Shown here piece after piece: positions 1-7,570 of a stretch of DNA of 15,364 bases. The position numbers and the translations under genes are program-made. Numbering within the stretch: position 1 is the first letter of the stretch; each line of letters starts with the position of its first letter. Below the pieces are notes generated by a model that worked only from the letters and a program-made list of their open reading frames with translations, did no database searches and was not told the DNA's origin. This DNA comes from Methanoregula sp. (GTDB lineage: Archaea > Halobacteriota > Methanomicrobia > Methanomicrobiales > Methanospirillaceae), in the NCBI GenBank assembly GCA_023228295.1, contig JALOBP010000075.1:1-15364 (forward strand), in the 5' to 3' direction.

Positions 1-1
1 G

Positions 2-964
2 ACCATGCGGGAACGCATGCGAGAGTGTGCAGTGAGGCTGAAAACAGAAGGCCATGCTGTTTTTGAGATGGTCCATGTCGCAAAAGACGGGAGGCGGATC
101 CCGGTCGAGATCCGATCCCACCTCTTTGAGTACCGGGGTATGACTCTCGTTCTCGGCCAGGCCCGGGATATTTCCCTGAGAATAGCAGCACAGTCTGCAA
201 TACGTGAGCGGGAGGCCCGGTTGCAGAGTATCATCCGGGCTGCCCCTGTTGGCATCGGCCTTGTGATTGATCGGGTGATTCATGAGGTCAATGACCGGCT
301 CTGTGAAATGACCGGGTATCCGGCCGATGAACTTGTCGGGCAGTCCGCCCGGAAATTCTATCTCTCAAAGGAGGAGTTCGACCGGGTCGGTACTGAAAAA
401 TACCGGCAGGTTGCCCGAGATGGAATGGGATCAATTGAGACCCGCTGGCGAAAAAAAGATGGATCGGTTATTGATATCCTGCTCAGTTCATCCCCGCTGG
501 ATCCAACCGATCTTTCAGCCGGGGTGACATTCACTGCTATGGATATCAGCGGGCGGAAAAATGCAGAAGCTGAGATCCGTAAACAGGATTTGCACTACCG
601 CTTCATTGTTGAGAACTCTCTCGATATTATCACCCTCCAGTCACCGGAAAACATCTGCACGTACGTCTCACCCTCGGTCACCCCCCTACTCGGCTATATT
701 GAATCCGACCTGCTCGGAAAAACCCTGCTAGGGCTCGTCCATCCTGATGACTTGGACATAGTGAAAAAATTCCTGGCCGGGATCGATACCGGGGGATTGG
801 TTACACACACCTTCCGGTTGCATCACAAGGACGGGCACTACCTCCTGTTTGAGTCCACCACGAATGTGATACGCGATGAGAAGACCGGCCGGATACGCGA
901 GCTCCTGAGTATATCCCGGGACATCACCCCCCGCGCACACCAAGATATTCCGCGAGGCGGGTAG
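2..964 (+). CDS. Multi-PAS-domain signalling protein, 5' end missing
   Basis: The reading frame is open to the window edge, so the gene very probably starts upstream; the ATG at position 5 is only the first one visible. Counting from that ATG (319 residues), residues 1-60 look like the C-terminal half of a PAS/PAC unit (KDGRRIPVEI, then the PAC-type ending ARDIS). Residues 70-188 are a full PAS domain (NDRLCEMTGYPADELVG, ending FTAMDISGRK) and residues 196-313 another (YVSPSVTPLLGY, HPDD, ending SISRDITPR). PAS domains sense ligands, redox state or light, or mediate dimerisation. The protein stops right after the third PAS, with no HisKA, HATPase or GGDEF domain. It is therefore either a stand-alone cytosolic PAS sensor or the tail of a protein whose output domain lies upstream. 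The cue cannot be read from the sequence. It converges on dapF. Confidence 0.85.
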   Translation, partial: TMRERMRECAVRLKTEGHAVFEMVHVAKDGRRIPVEIRSHLFEYRGMTLVLGQARDISLRIAAQSAIREREARLQSIIRAAPVGIGLVIDRVIHEVNDRLCEMTGYPADELVGQSARKFYLSKEEFDRVGTEKYRQVARDGMGSIETRWRKKDGSVIDILLSSSPLDPTDLSAGVTFTAMDISGRKNAEAEIRKQDLHYRFIVENSLDIITLQSPENICTYVSPSVTPLLGYIESDLLGKTLLGLVHPDDLDIVKKFLAGIDTGGLVTHTFRLHHKDGHYLLFESTTNVIRDEKTGRIRELLSISRDITPRAHQDIPRGG

Positions 965-1087
965 AACCCGCAGCTGCCGCAAAAAACCACAATCCGATTG
1001 ATCTTCAGCAAGAAAAAAACCGGATGCATTTTTCAACGGAAGTACTGATTTGATTGTTGGGACGCCAACAAAGGTATCCCCGTTGTC

Positions 1088-1094
1088 AAAAAAA
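1088..1094 (-). terminator. T-tract terminator for dapF
   Basis: On the minus strand, seven T residues follow the dapF stop codon after a 4-base gap. A second run of seven T lies about 70 bases further on (plus positions 1013-1019). Archaeal RNA polymerase terminates at such T-tracts without needing a hairpin. The 134-base convergent gap between the PAS gene and dapF (965-1098) holds nothing else recognisable. Confidence 0.55.
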
Positions 1095-1098
1095 GGGA

Positions 1099-1917
1099 TC
1101 AGAACGTGATGATGCCTTTGAACACCGTGGTTGCCGGTCCCTCCATTTTTACCACGTCGTTTACATAAATCGTCAGCGGACCACCCCTGGTCTCCACATC
1201 GACAACATCCCCGGTAAGTCCAAGCCGGTGAACGGTTGCCGCCGACGCCGTGGCTCCGGTGCCGCATGAGAGCGTTTCCCCCTCCACGCCACGCTCGAAG
1301 GTTCGGATCCGGATACTGTTCTTTCCGGTCTTCTCAACAAAGTTCACGTTAGCACCTTTCGGGAAGGTTTTATGGTGCCGGATTTTCGGTGCAACGGTCT
1401 CGAGGTCAACAGCATCGACCGAATCAACGATGATGACTGCATGGGGAACGCCGGTGTTAACGGCATAGACTTCGTATCCTGCAATCTTCTCCTTGTATTC
1501 CCCGGAACCGGTCGCCGGGATCTCCTTGCGGCCATACTGCGGGGGAGTCATGGTGATGATGGCAAGGAAGTTCTCTCCCTTGTAGCCCATAGAGACCCCG
1601 ATCTCGCCGGCAAGGGTTTCGATTGTACAGGTCTCTTTTGTATACCCGGCATCGTACGCAAACTTTGCAATGCATCGAATCCCGTTTCCGCACATATCAG
1701 CCTCACTCTCATCAGGCTGGAGGATGCGCATACAGAGATCGCATTTTTTGGATTTCATGACGTATATGACACCGTCAGCTCCGATCCCGAACTTCCGGTC
1801 GCAGTAAATTGCGGCGAACTGCGCCTTCATGTCATCAGGGATGACCGTCTTCTCGAATTCATCGATTATAATGAAGTCATTGCCGTTACCGTGCAGTTTT
1901 GCAAATGGAATTTCCAT
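1099..1917 (-). CDS. dapF: Diaminopimelate epimerase
   Basis: Interconverts LL- and meso-2,6-diaminopimelate, the penultimate step of lysine synthesis, using two cysteines as acid and base in the cytosol. The 272-residue product opens with the family signature FAKLHGNGNDF (residues 5-15). The first catalytic cysteine is C76 in ADMCGNGIRC and the second is C218 in SCGTGATASA, so both active-site halves are intact. Length is normal for DapF. The frame stays open 50 codons further upstream, but that extension has no family resemblance, so I chose the ATG at 1917, where homology begins; GAGGG lies 9 bases before it. It lies downstream of the isomerase on the same strand, with a 161-base gap that probably holds its own promoter. 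Methanogens have no murein sacculus of the bacterial type, so the product most likely serves lysine synthesis. Confidence 0.95.
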   Translation of the reverse strand: MEIPFAKLHGNGNDFIIIDEFEKTVIPDDMKAQFAAIYCDRKFGIGADGVIYVMKSKKCDLCMRILQPDESEADMCGNGIRCIAKFAYDAGYTKETCTIETLAGEIGVSMGYKGENFLAIITMTPPQYGRKEIPATGSGEYKEKIAGYEVYAVNTGVPHAVIIVDSVDAVDLETVAPKIRHHKTFPKGANVNFVEKTGKNSIRIRTFERGVEGETLSCGTGATASAATVHRLGLTGDVVDVETRGGPLTIYVNDVVKMEGPATTVFKGIITF

Positions 1918-1961
1918 AACCTGAAACCCTCGCGTTGCTACCCTACCTGGGGTGCGGATCC

Positions 1962-1971
1962 TGTGTACACA
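1962..1971. promoter_or_regulatory. 10-base palindrome upstream of dapF, possible operator
   Basis: TGTGTACACA is a perfect palindrome 45 bases before the dapF start. It lies where transcription would begin if the TATA-like sequence at 1988-1995 is used, a common place for a repressor site. That it is a binding site is inference; one 10-base palindrome can occur by chance. Confidence 0.3.
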
Positions 1972-1987
1972 AAAAGGGTGCTCTCCG

Positions 1988-1995
1988 TCAATAAA
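1988..1995 (-). promoter_or_regulatory. Possible TATA box for dapF
   Basis: On the minus strand this reads TTTATTGA, an AT-rich box about 71 bases upstream of the dapF start codon. Transcription would begin near 1965, giving a leader of about 48 bases. The match to the archaeal TATA consensus is moderate and no clear BRE is seen, so confidence is low. Confidence 0.3.
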
Positions 1996-2010
1996 TCCAT
2001 CGACCATCTG

Positions 2011-2020
2011 AAAAACAAAA
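2011..2020 (-). terminator. Possible T-tract terminator after ribose-1,5-bisphosphate isomerase
   Basis: The minus strand reads TTTTGTTTTT about 59 bases after the isomerase stop codon and before the putative dapF promoter. This would separate the two transcripts. Read-through into dapF is also possible. Confidence 0.35.
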
Positions 2021-2078
2021 CGAGGACTGGACCCAAAGAAATTTGGACGGAGACACCTGCCGGCCATCCCCGTCCCGG

Positions 2079-3008
2079 TTACTGGAACTCCGTAATGTCC
2101 CAGCCGAGATACTCGCGGATGATGATCCAGGCCATCTGCGGGGGGATCGCCCCCTGTTCCGTGATGATCAGGTCAATGAATTCTGCAGGAGTGACATCGA
2201 ATGCCGGGTTGCGCACGGTGACATGGGGGAGCGTCCGTGCAATCTCGTCCGGCAGCACTTCGCTTCCCGGCCGCTCCTCGATCTGGATCAACTCCCCGAT
2301 GACCGTCCGCGGGGCGAACTTATAGGTCTCCGCGGCAACGAGCACGTTCACCCGGGCCTCGGCAGCCGTATGCGCTACCTGCGAGGTGCCGATCTTGTTC
2401 ACCACGGCCCCGTTCACCGTGACTGCGTCTGCGCCGACAATGACGAGGTCAACATCATTGATGAATGAGCGGACCGCAGAGTCCACGATAAAGTTCGTCT
2501 TGATCCCGGCATCGCTGAGAGTCTTTATCGTGATGTGTCCCTGGTTCCGGGGTCTGACTTCCGTTGCGAAGACCTCGATATGCTTGCCGCTCCGGTGCGC
2601 CTCGATGATGCACCCGAGCGCCACCTCCGAGTTGCAGTGCGTGAGGATCGTGTCACCGTCACGGATATGGCGGGCACCAAACTGTGCAATCTTCTCTACG
2701 GCATGCTGTGATGACTGGGTGAACTGCCCGGCCCTCTCGACGATCCCACGGCGTGCCTCATCAACCGTACTGGCCTCTCCGATCCCGTTCATCACGATAT
2801 GCACAGCATTCGGGAGTGAAACTGCAGTCGGGCGGGTGGCGATAAGGATATCAGCTGCGTTTTCCATTCTCTGCCGGAACGCGTCATATGTGGGGGTTTT
2901 GAGGGCCAGCGCATGGTCCCGGAGCGCTTCAGCAGCAGCCCGGGCGATCCTACCGGCCCCTCGGATTTCCATGTTCTTTATCTTCTCCGCAGTTTCAGAT
3001 ACGATCAT
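2079..3008 (-). CDS. Ribose-1,5-bisphosphate isomerase (archaeal eIF2B-like family)
   Basis: Converts ribose 1,5-bisphosphate to ribulose 1,5-bisphosphate, feeding form III or related RuBisCO in the archaeal AMP-salvage pathway. The 309-residue product has the family's N-terminal RGAGRIARAA (16-25), then THCNSEVALG with C125, TEVRPRNQG (149-157) and VIVGADAV with D194. The 69-residue spacing between C125 and D194 equals that between the catalytic cysteine and aspartate known in the Thermococcus kodakarensis enzyme, which separates it from eIF2B-type regulatory subunits and from methylthioribose-1-phosphate isomerase. The frame is open 40 codons upstream, but conserved sequence begins at the ATG at 3008. 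No strong ribosome site precedes that ATG, so the mRNA may be leaderless. It is divergent from the HAD gene with only 50 bases between starts. No RuBisCO or AMP phosphorylase gene lies in this window. Confidence 0.9.
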   Translation of the reverse strand: MIVSETAEKIKNMEIRGAGRIARAAAEALRDHALALKTPTYDAFRQRMENAADILIATRPTAVSLPNAVHIVMNGIGEASTVDEARRGIVERAGQFTQSSQHAVEKIAQFGARHIRDGDTILTHCNSEVALGCIIEAHRSGKHIEVFATEVRPRNQGHITIKTLSDAGIKTNFIVDSAVRSFINDVDLVIVGADAVTVNGAVVNKIGTSQVAHTAAEARVNVLVAAETYKFAPRTVIGELIQIEERPGSEVLPDEIARTLPHVTVRNPAFDVTPAEFIDLIITEQGAIPPQMAWIIIREYLGWDITEFQ

Positions 3009-3058
3009 CACTATCAATGATTGAGTGAGAACTGAACCCTGAATAAGGTTATCCCGGT

Positions 3059-3904
3059 GTGTTACAAGTGTCCGTTGCCGTGGTCTTCGACAGTGCAGGA
3101 ACGCTCCTGAACACCTACCGGGTTGCAAAGGATATCTGCCATAAAAAACTCATGCCCGGTATCGAGACCACGACTCTCACGTACAGTTCCCCTGACCGCG
3201 TTCTCATCGTGCTGCCCGTCCATTCCAAGGACCTCATGGCAACTCCTGCCGATACTGTCCTTTCGGAATACCTTGTCCAGCACGATATCAGGTTCGGGAT
3301 CAGCTGCACCCGGAAGATCACGACTGCCGAGGAGATCGGCGAACTTCTCTATACGGATACGCGATGCCGGGTGGTTGACCTGCAGGAATGCATCCGGAAT
3401 GTCTGGTCGGTCTGCCGAGAAGAGGCGGTTGTTACCCTCAACAGCGGGGCTATCATCAACATGGCACAGGGGAGTATCGAGTTTGCCATTACAGCAGGTG
3501 GCTGGCCATTCGACGGAGCAAAAGAGACGGTAAGCGCCCTCCACCGCATGGGCGTGCCGACGTATATCGCTTCCGGCGACCGTGTCACAAAACTCGAGAA
3601 GATGGCCGACCATCTCGGCATCCCCCGGGACCGGGTGTACGGGGTGGCAACGCCGACCGTCAAGGCGCAGATCGTCAACGACCTCCGGCAGGAATATGAC
3701 AAGGTGCTGATGGTCGGGGACGGGATCAACGATCTTTGTGCGATGCGGAATGCAGATATTGCAATCCTCACCGTCCAGCAGCCCGGTGAGCGGCCCGAAG
3801 ACCTGTACAAGGAGGCAGATCACATCGTGAAGAGCGTACGTGAGGTTATCCCGATTGTGCAGGAACTCCTTTCCTGTTCCCGCGTTTGCGATCGTGACGC
3901 CTGA
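3059..3904 (+). CDS. HAD-superfamily protein resembling soluble P-type ATPase phosphatases
   Basis: A 281-residue cytosolic protein with all four HAD motifs. Motif I is FDSAGT with nucleophile D11, motif II is ASGD (171-174), the motif III lysine is probably K202 in TPTVKAQ, and motif IV is VGDGIND (D221, D225). The spacing and GDGINDLCAM resemble the P domain of P-type ATPases and their soluble relatives. Motif I has alanine where ordinary HAD phosphatases have their second, acid-base aspartate; phosphonoacetaldehyde hydrolase also has alanine there. Residues 25-160 between motifs I and II are an unrecognised insert, possibly a cap. The start is GTG at 3059 with AAGG about 9 bases before it; GTG at 3068 is also possible. 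Substrate is unknown. It lies 56 bases before atwA in the same direction, which may be chance or may mean a link to that operon. Confidence 0.8.
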   Translation: MLQVSVAVVFDSAGTLLNTYRVAKDICHKKLMPGIETTTLTYSSPDRVLIVLPVHSKDLMATPADTVLSEYLVQHDIRFGISCTRKITTAEEIGELLYTDTRCRVVDLQECIRNVWSVCREEAVVTLNSGAIINMAQGSIEFAITAGGWPFDGAKETVSALHRMGVPTYIASGDRVTKLEKMADHLGIPRDRVYGVATPTVKAQIVNDLRQEYDKVLMVGDGINDLCAMRNADIAILTVQQPGERPEDLYKEADHIVKSVREVIPIVQELLSCSRVCDRDA

Positions 3905-3911
3905 GGGGTAT

Positions 3912-3956
3912 CACATAAAAGGTAATATGCGACCTCCGCTACAATAGATACAAGGG
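3912..3956 (+). promoter_or_regulatory. Likely promoter and ribosome site of the MCR-activation operon
   Basis: The 56-base gap before atwA contains the AT-rich CACATAAAAGGTAATATG (3912-3929), a candidate TATA region about 40 bases upstream of the start codon. AAGGG (3952-3956) lies 4 bases before the ATG as ribosome binding site. The TATA match is imperfect, and transcription could also enter from the HAD gene. Confidence 0.35.
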
Positions 3957-3960
3957 TACT

Positions 3961-5574
3961 ATGAAAGCTCCATTGATCACGGTAGAGAACCTCTGCATGA
4001 ATTTTGATGGCGAGAAGGTCCTCAAAAATATCTCTTTTGATATCCCTGAGGGCGAGATCCTCGGGATTATCGGCAGGAGCGGCGCGGGAAAGACGGTCCT
4101 GATGCATCTCATCCGGGGCGTGGAGCAGCCGCCAACCAGCGGAAAAATCGTCTATCACATGGCAGCCTGCCCCGCATGCGAACACGTGGATGTGCCAAGT
4201 TCGGTTGGGAAACCTTGCCCGCACTGTGGTGCAAAACTGGAAAAACTCGACGTAGATCTCTGGAACGAGAAGGACGAAACGCTCAAGCGCCGCGTGATGC
4301 GGCGGACAGCGATCATGTTCCAGCGTACATTTGCGCTGTACGGGGACGACCGCGTTATCGAGAACGTCCTTCATGCACTCGATGATATTAATTACCCGCC
4401 GGAAAAAGCCATCAACCGGGCGGCAGACCTTATCGATCAGGTGAAGCTTTCCCACCGTATGATGCACATCGCCCGTGACCTCTCCGGGGGGGAGAAGCAG
4501 CGGGTGGTTCTCGCCCGGCAGCTGGCCAAGAATCCGGTCATGCTCTTTGCCGATGAGCCCACTGGCACCCTTGACCCCGGCACTGCAAAAGTGGTCCATG
4601 CCATGCTCATTGAGGCGGCAAAGGCCAACAACATGGGGATTGTCGTCACCTCCCACTTCTCGCAGGTGATCGAGGATGTGGCCCACCGCGCCATGCTCCT
4701 TATCAATGGCAGCATTGCAAAGATCGGGACGCCGAAAGAAGTGATCGCGGAGTTCATGAAGGGTTACGAGGATACCGAGACTTTTGAGGATGCAGAAATC
4801 GGTGACAATATCGTTGTTGCCCGCGACCTCATCAAGCGCTATATATCGGTGGACCGCGGCGTAGTCAAGGCCGTCAACGGGGTTTCGTTCGAGGTTTCAG
4901 CAAAAGAGATCTTTGGGATCATCGGGAAAAGCGGGGCCGGCAAGACCACCCTCTCGGCGATCATAGCTGGGCTCGTGGAACCCACGAGCGGAGAGATAAA
5001 TGTCCGGATCGGTGACGAATGGATTGATATGACCAAACCCGGCATCGACCAGCGGGGCCGGGCAACCGGGTATATCGGTCTCCTCCACCAGGAATACGAT
5101 CTCTTCCCTCACCGGACGGTTCTTGATAACCTGACCGATGCCATCGGTCTCGAGTTCCCCAAGGAACTTGCCATGCGAAAAGCCTTAGTCACCCTCCGGA
5201 TGGCAGGGTTCACCGAGGAGAAGAGTAAGGAGATCCTTGACCGGATGCCGGCCCAGCTCTCGGAAGGAGAACGCCACCGCGTAGCCCTTGCGCAGGTGCT
5301 CATCCGTGAGCCGCGGATCGTTATCCTCGACGAACCAACGGGCACCATGGACCCGATCACCAAGATCGATGTCAAGCACTCCATCATGCACTCCCGCGAA
5401 GAGATGGACGAGACTTTCATCGTGGTCTCCCACGACATGGAGTTCGTGCGGGATATCTGCGACCGGATCGCGCTCATGCGGGGCGGGAAGATCATCCAGA
5501 TCGGCAAGACCGCAGATGTGCTCGCCATCCTCACCGAGGAAGAGCGCAAGGTTATGAGCCAGCCTGCAGCCTGA
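3961..5574 (+). CDS. atwA: Methyl-coenzyme M reductase activation component A2 (twin ABC ATPase)
   Basis: AtwA is the ATP-hydrolysing part of the system that reduces the nickel of cofactor F430 in MCR to the active Ni(I) state. The 537-residue protein is two soluble ABC ATPases in tandem without membrane segments. Domain 1 has Walker A GRSGAGKT (38-45), signature LSGGEKQR (174-181) and Walker B with D198-E199. Domain 2 has GKSGAGKT (322-329), signature LSEGERHR (433-440) and D457-E458. Domain 1 carries a four-cysteine insert (C70, C73, C86, C89; CPAC and CPHC) that looks like a zinc- or iron-binding knuckle. Length and layout match the AtwA family. It is first in an eight-gene operon, with mmp3 starting 8 bases downstream. 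Other twin ABC proteins such as RLI/ABCE1 have an N-terminal ferredoxin domain, absent here. Confidence 0.95.
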   Translation: MKAPLITVENLCMNFDGEKVLKNISFDIPEGEILGIIGRSGAGKTVLMHLIRGVEQPPTSGKIVYHMAACPACEHVDVPSSVGKPCPHCGAKLEKLDVDLWNEKDETLKRRVMRRTAIMFQRTFALYGDDRVIENVLHALDDINYPPEKAINRAADLIDQVKLSHRMMHIARDLSGGEKQRVVLARQLAKNPVMLFADEPTGTLDPGTAKVVHAMLIEAAKANNMGIVVTSHFSQVIEDVAHRAMLLINGSIAKIGTPKEVIAEFMKGYEDTETFEDAEIGDNIVVARDLIKRYISVDRGVVKAVNGVSFEVSAKEIFGIIGKSGAGKTTLSAIIAGLVEPTSGEINVRIGDEWIDMTKPGIDQRGRATGYIGLLHQEYDLFPHRTVLDNLTDAIGLEFPKELAMRKALVTLRMAGFTEEKSKEILDRMPAQLSEGERHRVALAQVLIREPRIVILDEPTGTMDPITKIDVKHSIMHSREEMDETFIVVSHDMEFVRDICDRIALMRGGKIIQIGKTADVLAILTEEERKVMSQPAA

Positions 5575-5582
5575 GGTCCGGC

Positions 5583-7112
5583 ATGGTTACCATCCATCTC
5601 GACGGCGAAAAACGGGAGGCTGGAGACGGGAGCAGGCTTTCTACGATCCTTTCCGGTCATCCCCCGGGCTGCGCCATCGGGATCATCCGCCCGGCAACCA
5701 AGGAGCAGTCTGCGACCGGGAGTCTTGCCCTCAGCACGACCTCCGGCGAAGTGACAGTCGAGGCCGCGGGACCGGCTGCGTTGTTCCTGGAGGAGCCAGG
5801 TATTTCTGAGAATCTCGCCCTCCACTGGAGCGACCGGTACGCGGCAGCGTTCGGTCCGTTCCCCTCGTCTGTCCGGCCCGCACGAAAGCCCCACCTGTAC
5901 GAACGGGGCGACGTGATCCTCGGTTGCGGGGGATACGACCCGGCCCGCTCCTACGTGATCTTTTCGAAGAGCCGGCATTCTGCCGACCATGGAGCAGATG
6001 AGAGCGGGGGGGTGATCGGCAACGTGGTGAGCGGGAAAGCCATGCTCGACCGCTGGACGACCGGCGACCGGGTGACAAAGATTGTACCGGTCGTCAGCTG
6101 GGCGGATACGAGCCGGTCGTTCACCACCACCGACCCGGACCTCGTGCTCGAGGACGGCATGCAGATCGTGACGTATATCGGGATCCTTGCGCAGGGGTAT
6201 TCCCCCGAACGGATCATGACTGAAGCGGCCGGCAGTGTCGAACACCTCCTCCTCGCCCTCCAGAAAGGCACATTTACCGTTGGGAGGGCGACCAGCACGC
6301 ACATCCTCGACCCGCACCTTGCCGGAACCGAGGATATCCCCAGGGAGTTCCGCCGCCCCCGGCGCGAAGGGACTGTCACCGTCCGGTCAGGCGGGAAATC
6401 CGCCGGAGGGATCTACATCTACCGGGCGGATGTCCCCAGCAGCCTGGCCCACAGCGTGGTCGGTCAGGTGGTGCATGGTATCGAACTTGCCCGGCTTGCA
6501 AAAGAGAACGACCGTCTCGCTATCCGGCTCCAGCCTCAGCGGATCGACCTCTTAGGTCTCTCTCTTGCGCAGGCACAGGCGATCGCGCGGCAGAACGGGA
6601 TTGCCCTGGCAACCGACAAGGAGGGAGCAGACCGGATCGTTGTCTCGCAGGAGCCGGGCACCACGCTCGATGTCCTCTTCGAGAAGAAAGTGAAAGTGAC
6701 CACTGCGCCGGCTGAGAAGGTGATCGCCATCGAACTCGATGATAGCAAAGCCCCGCTGAGCTGTGAGGTCTTCCGCCGCTTCACGGGCCTCAGGGAACAC
6801 GATGCCGGCATGATGCCGGTCTTTTTCAAGTTCGACGATGTTGTCCTCTTCAAACCGGCGATTGCCGCGGGAACGAAGATCACCCCGGAGAACCAGCCCG
6901 TTGAGGAGTCACCGGGAGCCGCCCTTGGTATCACCAACGATTCCAGGAAAGGCGCGGGACTTGTCGGGGTCAGGCTCTCGGCTAATGCCGAGTTCGGGCC
7001 CACGTCCGAGCCTTTCGAGGGTACCAACATCATCGGGCGGGTGATCGATACGGACAAGCTTAAGAAACTTAAAGAGAAGGAGATGGTGTATATCCGGGAG
7101 GTGAAACGGTGA
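5583..7112 (+). CDS. mmp3: Methanogenesis marker protein 3, MCR activation complex subunit
   Basis: Mmp3 co-purifies with McrC, Mmp7, Mmp17 and AtwA in the MCR-activating component A3a of Methanothermobacter. The 509-residue product matches what I know of the family: a small N-terminal domain (MVTIHLDGEKREAGDG), the central VILGCGGYDPARSYVIFSK with C115, a cyclophilin-like middle part (IGNVVSGKAMLD, residues 140-151), and a C-terminal region with GITNDSRKGAGLVGVRL and FGPTSEPFEGTNIIGRV. Further cysteines at 30 and 394 are possible cluster ligands, but I cannot assign them. The family has been described as cyclophilin-like, although its role is in complex assembly and electron transfer. The start at 5583 is set by GAGGT, which overlaps the atwA stop codon and lies 5 bases before the ATG. 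No signal peptide or membrane segment is visible. Confidence 0.9.
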   Translation: MVTIHLDGEKREAGDGSRLSTILSGHPPGCAIGIIRPATKEQSATGSLALSTTSGEVTVEAAGPAALFLEEPGISENLALHWSDRYAAAFGPFPSSVRPARKPHLYERGDVILGCGGYDPARSYVIFSKSRHSADHGADESGGVIGNVVSGKAMLDRWTTGDRVTKIVPVVSWADTSRSFTTTDPDLVLEDGMQIVTYIGILAQGYSPERIMTEAAGSVEHLLLALQKGTFTVGRATSTHILDPHLAGTEDIPREFRRPRREGTVTVRSGGKSAGGIYIYRADVPSSLAHSVVGQVVHGIELARLAKENDRLAIRLQPQRIDLLGLSLAQAQAIARQNGIALATDKEGADRIVVSQEPGTTLDVLFEKKVKVTTAPAEKVIAIELDDSKAPLSCEVFRRFTGLREHDAGMMPVFFKFDDVVLFKPAIAAGTKITPENQPVEESPGAALGITNDSRKGAGLVGVRLSANAEFGPTSEPFEGTNIIGRVIDTDKLKKLKEKEMVYIREVKR

Positions 7113-7567
7113 CCGCCTATACTCCGGTGCATGCCGGCACCGTCACAAAATACGTGATCGTGGAGTCGTTCGACATAACCCCTGCCGAACTTGCGGTACG
7201 GGGCTACGAGATATCCAAAGGAGCAATGATCAAGGAGACCTGCTTTGGCCTTATCGTGAACGGCATGGAGGAGGAGGTCGACCGGATCGTCACCGAGCTC
7301 CGGAAGGCAGACCCGGACCATATCTTCATCAAGGACCGGGGATTCCCGCCCGGGGATGCCCGCCGCTGCCGGGCCAGCCTTGGCGGCGCCCGGCCCGGCT
7401 ACCACGGCATCGAGCACGAGATGACCGTCATCCCGTACGTTTCCCACGGCCTCGAAGAGATCAAGAAGCGTGATGAATCAACAATCCCCCCTCCGAAAAA
7501 TCCGCTCGAACACCATGTTCTCGCTATCGACAAACTCAAAAAACTCATGGAAGCACAGGAGTCCTGA
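7109..7567 (+). CDS. mmp6: Methanogenesis marker protein 6
   Basis: A 152-residue cytosolic protein of the Mmp6 family, found in methanogens and lacking an agreed biochemical role. Recognisable stretches are ISKGAMIKETCFGLIVNG (C45), DPDHIFIKDRGFPPGD, and RRCRASLGGARPG (C87). The family-typical FPxGDxRRCRA block is complete, and its arginines and C87 suggest a binding surface. The C-terminal 40 residues are charged and probably helical. The start is GTG at 7109, sharing GTGA with the mmp3 stop; GGAGGTG lies about 6 bases upstream, so translation is coupled to mmp3. The operon position between mmp3 and mmp5 suggests a part in making or loading the MCR activation machinery; this is inference from context. 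Confidence 0.85.
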   Translation: MTAYTPVHAGTVTKYVIVESFDITPAELAVRGYEISKGAMIKETCFGLIVNGMEEEVDRIVTELRKADPDHIFIKDRGFPPGDARRCRASLGGARPGYHGIEHEMTVIPYVSHGLEEIKKRDESTIPPPKNPLEHHVLAIDKLKKLMEAQES

Positions 7568-7570
7568 TTT

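Noticed and set aside
1918..2067. 50-codon N-terminal extension of dapF
   Set aside because: DapF homology begins exactly at the ATG at 1917; the extension has no family match and contains likely promoter elements.
1372..2325. 317-codon plus-strand frame opposite dapF and the isomerase
   Set aside because: Antisense to two conserved enzymes with intact catalytic residues; the translation shows no motif and crosses the dapF upstream region.
3062..3823. 253-codon minus-strand frame opposite the HAD gene
   Set aside because: It mirrors the HAD reading frame; the HAD motifs on the plus strand are complete, and this translation resembles nothing.
5109..6317. 402-codon open frame on the minus strand across the atwA/mmp3 junction
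   Set aside because: It lies opposite two well-supported genes, has an arginine/serine/proline-rich translation with no domain, and is explained by high GC and codon bias of the real strand.
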